This document shows, in pieces, positions 8,514 to 14,461 of a DNA stretch of 26,845 nucleotides (the stretch's first letter is position 1; every line of letters begins with the position of its first letter). The stretch spans positions 1-26,845 of the forward strand of contig CAZCEC010000085.1 in assembly GCA_964497615.1 (NCBI GenBank). The letters run 5' to 3'. A program made the position numbers and the translations under genes. Below the pieces are notes generated by a model. The model was not told where the DNA came from, did no database searches, and saw only the letters and a list, made by a program, of their open reading frames with translations. The DNA comes from CAZCEC01 sp964497615. GTDB lineage: Bacteria; Chloroflexota; Anaerolineae; Anaerolineales; UBA6663.

Positions 8514-8844
8514 AGGATAGGGGGCGAGCGTTACGGGAGCGTTACGGAGAAAGAGATGTTGGCAACGGATTGAGTAGCGGATGTAGCGGATGGCGGGTTG
8601 GTGGCAGTGCCCGTTGGAAGGACGAGGGGCGTGGCGCGTGGCTGCGCGCGGGGGTTGGGCACGGCGGGTAAACCCGCCGGCTACGGGGGGCGGAGCAGCC
8701 AGGAACGGCGGCAGAAGCGGCCGCCGATCGCGCCTGCAAGGCGCTCCTACGGTGGCGCGGCGGGGTGAACCCGCCGGCTACGGGGGGGGGACGCGGGGGA
8801 TGCCCCGAAGGGTGACGAAGCAGACGATTATGTAGGGCGCGGGG
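8514..8844. repeat. Gene-free spacer with dispersed GC-rich hairpins
   Basis: No gene is seen in these 331 bases. They hold three short hairpins: GGCGGG-taaa-CCCGCC (8663-8678), GCGCC-tgcaa-GGCGC (8730-8744) and GGCGGG-gtgaa-CCCGCC (8759-8775). The first and third are each followed by GGCTACGGGGGG and are copies of one element. A direct repeat of GAGCGTTACG lies at 8526-8535 and 8537-8546, close to the membrane-protein start. Confidence 0.75.
8526..8546. promoter_or_regulatory. Direct repeat, possible operator
   Basis: Two copies of GAGCGTTACG spaced exactly 11 bp apart (8526 and 8537), 12-33 bp upstream of the membrane-protein ATG. One helical turn of spacing is what a dimeric regulator binding one face of DNA would need. 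No regulator is assigned. Confidence 0.35.
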
Positions 8845-10197
8845 TTATTCGCAGTAGTTGTTGAAGGCGATGGGCAGGAAGACGCGATAGGGGCCGTCGA
8901 GGGGCGGGGCGGAGCCGGAGCCGCCCTTGATGAGGCCGAGGGGGGCGTAGCCGGTGTAGTCGGGGAAGACCTGGTCCAGGTTGGGGTTCTGGAGGCGCTT
9001 GGTGACGATCTCGCTGAGGACGCGGCGGTAGTCGGTGTTGACAGCGAGGTCGGTGTGGTCGTAGAGCTGGTCGTTGTGCAGGCCGGGCCAGGCGCCGTAG
9101 ACCTGCCCGCCGTTGACGTTGCCGCCCAGGACCAGCATGGCGTTGCCGTGGCCGTGATCGGTGCCACGGTTGGCATTCTCCTTGAGACGGCGGCCAAATT
9201 CGCTCATCACCACCAGGGTGAGCTTGCGGGTGTAGTCCTGCGCGCAGGCGGCGTTGCTGAGGTCGGTGTAGAAGGCGGCCAGCGCCTGGGCCATGGGCGC
9301 AAGCTGGGTGGTGGCGAGGTAACCGCCCGAGCCGTCGCCCTGATTTTCGTGGGTGTCCCAGCCGCCGAGGTCGATGGTGGCAACGCGCAGGCCGAGTTCG
9401 GCCTTGATGAGCTGGGCAATGGTCTTGAGATTGTTGCCGAAGGAGTTGTTGGGGTAGACGGCGCCGTTGGCGGGCGTGTAGGTGCCGGAGGCGGCGCTCT
9501 CCACCAGGTCGAGGGTGTCCAGGGTGCGGGTGGCGGCCTCATACAGCCAGTGGCTGCCGGAGTACAGGCCGCGCAGGGCGGTGCGCTGGGGGCCGCCCCA
9601 CTGCCAATGTCCGTTGATGGTAAAGGCGGAGGGGCTGGTCATGGCGGCGGCTTCGGTGCTGCCCAGGAGCGAGACGGCCTGGCTGCTGCCAGCGGAGAGC
9701 GCGGGCAGGAAAATCTCAGGGGGGAGGTTGGTGGCGCTTTGGAGATGACGGGTGATCCAGCCGGAGCCGGTGGTCTTGATGCCGGGCGTGCCCAGCTCCA
9801 TGTACTGCATGGCGTCGAAGTGGCTGCGGGTGTCTTCATGGAGGCCGACGGCCTGGACCACGGCCAGATGCCCGGCCTGGTAGAGCGGGTAGAGCGCGCT
9901 CAGGGAGGGGTGCATGCCTAGCTGGCCGTTGAGCGACAGCGCCTGGGCAATGGGGACCTTGAGATACTGGCGCGCGGCCTCGTAGTAGCCACGGTCCGGG
10001 TCGGCGAGCGGGGGGAAGACGTTGAGGGCATCCCAGCCGCCGCGCAGAAAGACGACGACGAGGATTTCGCTGTTGTAGCTGCTGGGGGCGGCGGGGTCGG
10101 CGAAGGCGACGTGGGTGAGGCGCGCGCCGGCCATGGCGGCGATGGCGGCGGAGCAGCCCTGAAGGAACTGGCGGCGGGTGAACTTGGTTTCAGGCAT
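8845..10197 (-). CDS. DUF1501 family secreted protein
   Basis: A 450-aa exported protein of the DUF1501 family, which has an alkaline-phosphatase/sulfatase-like fold and no firmly known reaction. The N-terminus is a Tat signal: TRRQFLQG at 7-14, then a hydrophobic stretch to about residue 33. Family features include VVFLRGGWDALNVFPP near the start, and in the C-terminal half LVVMSEFGRRLKENANRGTD and HGHGNAMLVLGG. A Gly/Ser/Pro spacer near the end precedes VFLPIAFNNYCE, a tail shared in pattern with two other secreted proteins here. GGAGA precedes the ATG. The DUF1800 gene ends 15 bp upstream; these two families are commonly paired in bacteria, so they probably form one operon and act on the same surface process. 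Confidence 0.9.
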   Translation of the reverse strand: MPETKFTRRQFLQGCSAAIAAMAGARLTHVAFADPAAPSSYNSEILVVVFLRGGWDALNVFPPLADPDRGYYEAARQYLKVPIAQALSLNGQLGMHPSLSALYPLYQAGHLAVVQAVGLHEDTRSHFDAMQYMELGTPGIKTTGSGWITRHLQSATNLPPEIFLPALSAGSSQAVSLLGSTEAAAMTSPSAFTINGHWQWGGPQRTALRGLYSGSHWLYEAATRTLDTLDLVESAASGTYTPANGAVYPNNSFGNNLKTIAQLIKAELGLRVATIDLGGWDTHENQGDGSGGYLATTQLAPMAQALAAFYTDLSNAACAQDYTRKLTLVVMSEFGRRLKENANRGTDHGHGNAMLVLGGNVNGGQVYGAWPGLHNDQLYDHTDLAVNTDYRRVLSEIVTKRLQNPNLDQVFPDYTGYAPLGLIKGGSGSAPPLDGPYRVFLPIAFNNYCE

Positions 10198-10212
10198 GGC
10201 GGTCTCCGAGGC

Positions 10213-11892
10213 TCAGCGCCACTGGAAGTCGGGCGACATGAGGATGAGCGCCACCATGTGCGGCAGGCGCGCGGTGAGCTGACTGGTGGGCAGGTCGAAA
10301 TCGGGGTTGAAGCCCTGGGCCAGGAAATTCAGGATCTGGGTGCGGTTCTCGGGCGGGTCCATGGGCCGGCCCAACAGCCGGTCAATCCAGAAGTCCACGA
10401 TCTGGTTGGAGGTGGTGACGCCGCCGGGTATCTGGGCCAGCAGGTTGAGCTGGGTGTTGTCAATGTAGCCCTGGACGAGCTGGTTGGCGAGGCGCCAGCG
10501 CTGGAGCAGGGAGGTGGTGTTGGCCCATTCGTCTTTGTGGTCGGGGTAGCCGTCGGGCGAGCGGCGGGAGAAGAGGGGCTGGCCGGCCTGGTCGTAGGTG
10601 TAGAAGAAGTCGTTGGTGGGGGTGATGTCGGCCTGCATGGCGCGGAGCATGCCGGCGGCGGCCTCGAACGGGCGCTTGACCTTTTCGCCCCAGGCGGCCT
10701 TGAACTCGGGCGACAGGCAGATGACGCGGACCACACGCTTGAGTTGGTCGCCAGAGTTGACATGCGCCAGGAACTCGGCGGCGGCGGCGTCCACGATGGT
10801 TTGGGGCGGGTCGTCGCTGATGAGGCGGCGGCAGAGCTTGCGGGCGATGTGGCGGGCGGTGCCGGGGTGGGCGGCGATCAGGTCCAGGACATCGTTGCCA
10901 TCTTCCATCTGGTTCTGGAAGGCGGGCAGGTATTGCGCCAGCACGAGCTTGTTGGCTTTGTCGTGCCAGGTGTCGTGGTAATAGAACGTGCCGTTGTTGC
11001 CGGGCGCGCCAGAACTGCCGTTGTTGACGCGCCAGCCGGTGAAGGCGCGGGCGGATTCATAGACGTCGTTGTCGCAGTAGCCGATCGCGAGACCGCCGCC
11101 GTCAACGGGCACATCCAGGGGATTCATGACGCCCAGGTAGTTCTCGGAGCCGAGGGTGTGCAGCTCGAACAACTCGCGGGCCCAATTCTCGTTGAAGCCG
11201 GCCACCTGGTTGATGTAGTTGTCCAGGTAATAGAGCATGGCGGTGCTGGTGGCAACGGCCTGGAGGAAAGCGCGGAAGTTGCCGAGGACGTTGGCGCGGA
11301 TGACGTCGCGGTCGTAGTGGACCCAGGTGGCGCTGGCGTAGGCGTAGTCCCAGGCGTAGATGTTGAAGTGGTTGTGCCAGAAGTCGGTGAGGACTTCGAA
11401 GAGCTGGCGCTGGCTGTAGACGGCCCGGAGGAGGGTGGCGTTGCGGACGTCGGTGAGCGGGACGGTGCGGCCAGCATTGCCCACATAGTGATCGGCCCAC
11501 AACTGGGTGAGCGTCTTGTTGAGGGTGGTGAAGCCGGCGGCGCCAATGCGGTTGTTGCAGTCGGTGTCGGCGATGGCGCCGGGGTTGAGCTGCGAATCGA
11601 CCCAGGCGGTGAGGCGGGCATCGTCGTCGCCGCCGAGGGCGTTGAAGGCGGCCAGGTCGCCGGGGCGGGGGCCGAAGGCAAGGCGGTTGAGGACGATGAT
11701 GCCCAGGGACGGCAGGGCGGGCGCGCCGCCTTCAGGCGCGGCGCCAGAGCCGCCCGAGGCGCGCAGACCGGCGGGCGGCGGGGGCTCATTGAGGGCGGCG
11801 TGCAGCGTGGCCTGGGTGAGGAGGCGGTCGGGGCGCAAGGCCGCGCGGCGGGTGAGGCGCCGAGGGGCACGCGGGGTTGTGGCAGGCGGCAT
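10213..11892 (-). CDS. DUF1800 family protein
   Basis: A 559-aa DUF1800 protein of unknown function. Family landmarks are RQLFEVLTDFWHNHFNIYAW, NENWARELFELHTLG, ESARAFTGWRVNN, HARKLCRRLISDDPP-like and VVRVICLSPEFKAAW. The ATG at 11892 has a good AGGAG seven bases upstream, so the start is firm. The N-terminus (RRLTRRAALRPDRLL) has twin arginines but no hydrophobic core, so no working signal peptide is visible even though the partner DUF1501 protein has a Tat signal. A Gly/Ala/Pro-rich insert near residues 40-60 is low-complexity. It lies 15 bp before the DUF1501 gene and is probably the first gene of that operon. Confidence 0.9.
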   Translation of the reverse strand: MPPATTPRAPRRLTRRAALRPDRLLTQATLHAALNEPPPPAGLRASGGSGAAPEGGAPALPSLGIIVLNRLAFGPRPGDLAAFNALGGDDDARLTAWVDSQLNPGAIADTDCNNRIGAAGFTTLNKTLTQLWADHYVGNAGRTVPLTDVRNATLLRAVYSQRQLFEVLTDFWHNHFNIYAWDYAYASATWVHYDRDVIRANVLGNFRAFLQAVATSTAMLYYLDNYINQVAGFNENWARELFELHTLGSENYLGVMNPLDVPVDGGGLAIGYCDNDVYESARAFTGWRVNNGSSGAPGNNGTFYYHDTWHDKANKLVLAQYLPAFQNQMEDGNDVLDLIAAHPGTARHIARKLCRRLISDDPPQTIVDAAAAEFLAHVNSGDQLKRVVRVICLSPEFKAAWGEKVKRPFEAAAGMLRAMQADITPTNDFFYTYDQAGQPLFSRRSPDGYPDHKDEWANTTSLLQRWRLANQLVQGYIDNTQLNLLAQIPGGVTTSNQIVDFWIDRLLGRPMDPPENRTQILNFLAQGFNPDFDLPTSQLTARLPHMVALILMSPDFQWR

Positions 11893-11921
11893 ATGGGACT
11901 CCTGAGAGACGCTCCGCCTAT

Positions 11922-11930
11922 TCTATAGCA
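11922..11930 (-). promoter_or_regulatory. Extended -10 promoter of the DUF1800-DUF1501 operon
   Basis: TGCTATAGA on the minus strand, overlapping a TAGAAT hexamer in the sequence TGCTATAGAAT. It lies about 30 bp upstream of the DUF1800 ATG. No clear -35 box is seen. Confidence 0.45.
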
Positions 11931-11984
11931 ATTTGTTGGAATCTGGTTGGTGGGAGATTGGTACTAGACCGGAGGCAGACAGTG

Positions 11985-12064
11985 GACGACCAACGACCGA
12001 CGACGGAAGGCAGGGGGAAGGCGGGGCGGCGGATGAAGGATAGACGACGAAAGGCGAAAGGTGA
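11985..12064. repeat. Degenerate 7-bp repeat tract (GACGACC/GAAAGAC type)
   Basis: A low-complexity run of GACGACCAACGACC, GGATAGACGACGAAAGG and similar words between the DUF1800 and methyltransferase genes. It belongs to the same heptamer family as the tract before polA but is more degenerate. No gene is seen in this spacer (11893-12098). Confidence 0.6.
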
Positions 12065-12098
12065 AAAGCAGGAGCGAGAGGCGGGCGGTTGAAGGGCG

Positions 12099-12866
12099 CT
12101 AGGAGGGTTTGTGAGCGAGGACAAGGATTTCGGTGAGGTAGAACTTGAGCCTGTCGCCGGCCACTTCGGGGGCGAGGGCGGCGCGGGCGCTGGCCGGGGC
12201 CTGGAGCATGAGGGCGCGAAGCTGGGTCTTGGTGTGGGGGTCCACGCTCATCATGCCGGTCCAGTTGTCAAAGTCGCGGATCTTGCGGAAGGTCTCGTGG
12301 TGCTCGACGGTGAGGCTGGCAAGGGCGAAGAAATCGAGCCAATCGGCCTCGGTGTGGGCCCAGTTGTGGCTGGGGTCGCGGAGCTTCTCGATGGCGTTGA
12401 TGTGGCGGGCGGCGGTGAGATCGGCGGGGACGACGTTGTCGATGAGGAGGGCGAGGCCGCCGGGGCGCAGGACGCGGGCCATCTCGTGGACGAACTGGGC
12501 GCAATCGGGGAAGTGGTGGGGGGCGACGCGGCAGGTGACGAGATCGAATTCGGCCTCAGCGAAGGGGAGGGCGACGGCGTCGGCTTCGCGAAAGGTGACG
12601 TTGGCGACGCCTTGGCCGCGGATGAAGGCTTCGGCGGCGAGGAGCATCTGCGGGGTGATGTCGGTGGCGACGACCTCGGCGACGTGGGGAGCAAGGGCCA
12701 GAGCGGTGTGGCCGCCGCCGGTGGCGATGTCGAGGGCGCGCCAGTGGGGCTGGGGCTGGACAAGGGGCACGATGCAGTCGAGGGAGTCGGAGCGGGCGTG
12801 GTCGGTGCTGGTGACGTACTTTTGGGCCTGGGGGCCGAATTGAGATTGGACGAGGGATTGGTTCAT
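12099..12866 (-). CDS. Class I SAM-dependent methyltransferase
   Basis: A 255-aa Methyltransf_11-type enzyme that should move a methyl group from S-adenosylmethionine to an unidentified small molecule. Motif I is LDIATGGGHTALALA (45-59), followed by the acidic VVATDITPQM, FREADAVALPFAEAEFDLVTCR, and MARVLRPGGLALLID. It resembles the UbiE/MenG-like group, but nothing nearby supports quinone synthesis. The frame is open for 84 codons upstream, and that part translates intergenic repeats (RLSSFVVGRRSS). The chosen ATG begins MNQSLVQSQFGPQAQKYVTS, typical of such enzymes. The ribosome binding site is weak. It is probably a single-gene unit. Confidence 0.88.
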   Translation of the reverse strand: MNQSLVQSQFGPQAQKYVTSTDHARSDSLDCIVPLVQPQPHWRALDIATGGGHTALALAPHVAEVVATDITPQMLLAAEAFIRGQGVANVTFREADAVALPFAEAEFDLVTCRVAPHHFPDCAQFVHEMARVLRPGGLALLIDNVVPADLTAARHINAIEKLRDPSHNWAHTEADWLDFFALASLTVEHHETFRKIRDFDNWTGMMSVDPHTKTQLRALMLQAPASARAALAPEVAGDRLKFYLTEILVLAHKPS

Positions 12867-12882
12867 GGGACATTCATTTTTC

Positions 12883-12927
12883 GACGACCGACGACCGACG
12901 ACGAAGGACGAAAGACGAAAGACGAAG
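12883..12927. repeat. 7-bp tandem repeat (GACGACC/GAAAGAC)n
   Basis: About six 7-bp units (GACGACC, GACGACC, then GAAGGAC and GAAAGAC) lie 16 bp upstream of the methyltransferase ATG, in the same position as the polA repeat. Confidence 0.85.
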
Positions 12928-13037
12928 CCGACTTGTTGGTGGGAGTGTAATGTAGGCGGGGCGAGGGGAGCAAGGGGGAAGAGGCGGAGGAAGGTATCGG
13001 GAAGGGCGAGGGGAATGTGAATCTCGCCCTCACCCCC

Positions 13038-13058
13038 GACCCCTCTCCCGCTGGGAGA
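13038..13058. repeat. Single CTCTCCC-gct-GGGAGAG palindrome
   Basis: A lone copy of the hairpin that is tandemly amplified at 1-351, here flanked by CCC and GGG. It lies between the methyltransferase and the conserved secreted protein, among other GC-rich inverted repeats (GGCGGCCAG..., about 13075-13140). Confidence 0.75.
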
Positions 13059-13155
13059 GGGGAGAAGTAACGCTCGGCGGCCAGTCCCTCGGCCGCGGGG
13101 AGGGGGGAGCGGCAACACGCGGCGGCCAGCCGCGCGGCGATGTGGGGACGGCAGC

Positions 13156-14310
13156 TCAGGAGTCGGCCATGAGGGGCAGGAAGATGAAGTCGGTGAAGGT
13201 GATGGGAGGCTTGACCTGGCCTGAGTCGGGGTGGAGCATCAGGGAGGAGACATCCACGGCTTCGAAAGCGGAACCGTCGATGGCGTGGAGTTCGTGAAGG
13301 AGGTCGTTGTCCCACTGCTCGTCGGGGACGCCGGAGATGTACCAGGGCGAACCGTTGTCGGCCAGGATGAGACCATATTTCTTGAGGGCGCGTAGGATGA
13401 CCTGGACTTCGGGGGAGAAGCCGCTGATATCGTAGTTGGCCTTGAGGCGCATCCGCAGACCCATGGGCGGGTACTCCACGCCGGTGAAGTCGGAGGCGTG
13501 GTGGCGGGCGGGCCAAAGGTAGGCCTCCTGGGTTTCGGGGGCGGTGAAGCGCAGGGCGTGGTTGATCTCGCCCGCGGCGACCTCATCCCAGCGGACGAGA
13601 CCGGGGAGGATAGGGAGGCCGGCGGCGTCGGCGGAGGTCCAGGTTTCTGGGCGGAGAGCGTGGGAGCTTAGGTCGAAGATGGCGCCGGAGTGGGCGGACC
13701 AGGTGCCGTCGTTCTCGGGCCAGGCGTAGAACAACTCATAGAGCACACAGTCATCGGAGTCGAGGATGAGGATGTGGCGGTCGCCGTCCGCATCAGGGCC
13801 GCCTTCGATGGGCGGGTCCGGGGGGATGGGGTAGGGGCCGGGGTCGCTCTGGTCGTCCCAGTAGAAAGAGACGTCCACGCCGGGCTGGGTGCCGGGGACG
13901 ACGACGTAGGGGATGCCGATGGGGCCGCCATCCCATTCGCCGGAGCCGAAGTCGGCGTGGACGTAATCACCGGCGCCAATCGTGTTCACGTAGGCGGCGG
14001 AGTTGGGGTGGACAGGGAGGGTGTCCACCGGCGTGTTCCAGATGTTGTCGCCGGGGAAGATTTGGCAGCCGGCGAGGGTCGGTAAGGCGGTGTGGGAGTG
14101 TGGGCGGGTGGGCGTGTGTGAGGCGGGGGGTGTGGGCGTGCTGGCAGGTGGTGCCGTGGCGGCGGGTACAGCGCGGCCGCAGAGGGTGGCGGCGAGGGCG
14201 AGGGTGAGGAGGGTGGAGGGGAGGCCCCTAGTTGGGTTTCGGCCCCATCCCCCGAGCCGACACGGGGCAGTTGATAAGAATGCGCTGCTCGTCGGGCCAA
14301 CCCGGACCAC
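13156..14310 (-). CDS. Conserved secreted protein, function unknown, start uncertain
   Basis: The mature part starts GCQIFPGDNIWNTPVDTLP and contains GIPYVVVPGTQPGV, YPIPPDPPIEGG, GDRHILILDSDDCVLYELF, PGLVRWDEVAAGEINHALRF and KKYGLILADNGSPWYISG. I recognise this as a conserved bacterial secreted family without a known reaction. Upstream are a signal-like stretch (STLLTLALAATLCGRAVPA) and a Thr/Pro spacer. The protein ends FIFLPLMADS, the tail pattern shared with two neighbours. The start is a problem: no ATG, GTG or TTG lies in frame close to the signal peptide. The nearest in-frame candidate found is GTG 14310, inside what looks like an intergenic repeat. An ATG at 14248 is one base out of frame, across a run of four Cs (14243-14246). 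Confidence 0.75.
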   Translation of the reverse strand: MVRVGPTSSAFLSTAPCRLGGWGRNPTRGLPSTLLTLALAATLCGRAVPAATAPPASTPTPPASHTPTRPHSHTALPTLAGCQIFPGDNIWNTPVDTLPVHPNSAAYVNTIGAGDYVHADFGSGEWDGGPIGIPYVVVPGTQPGVDVSFYWDDQSDPGPYPIPPDPPIEGGPDADGDRHILILDSDDCVLYELFYAWPENDGTWSAHSGAIFDLSSHALRPETWTSADAAGLPILPGLVRWDEVAAGEINHALRFTAPETQEAYLWPARHHASDFTGVEYPPMGLRMRLKANYDISGFSPEVQVILRALKKYGLILADNGSPWYISGVPDEQWDNDLLHELHAIDGSAFEAVDVSSLMLHPDSGQVKPPITFTDFIFLPLMADS

Positions 14311-14461
14311 AGGCTGCGCGCGTTCGGCCGCCGCGCGGGGCTGAAGTCCCCGCGCTAGTAACGACGCCCGGTCAACCGGGCTTAGGAGCGGGCGAACCAG
14401 TTTGTGGTTTCGCCAGGATGTGCCGACACCATTCTGCCTTGGACGAAGTGAAATGTGGGGA
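14225..14461. repeat. Composite intergenic repeat with two hairpins
   Basis: A spacer built of repeat-like DNA: a perfect 8-bp stem GCGCGGGG/CCCCGCGC (14333-14355, 7-nt loop) and a stem GCCCGG-tcaa-CCGGGC (14366-14381). Its left part runs into the open frame of the conserved secreted protein, which hides that gene's start. No independent gene is seen here. Confidence 0.65.

Noticed and set aside
10111..11928. 605-codon plus-strand frame opposite DUF1800
   Set aside because: Same pattern of antisense low-complexity sequence; the minus-strand gene has strong family signatures and a good ribosome binding site.
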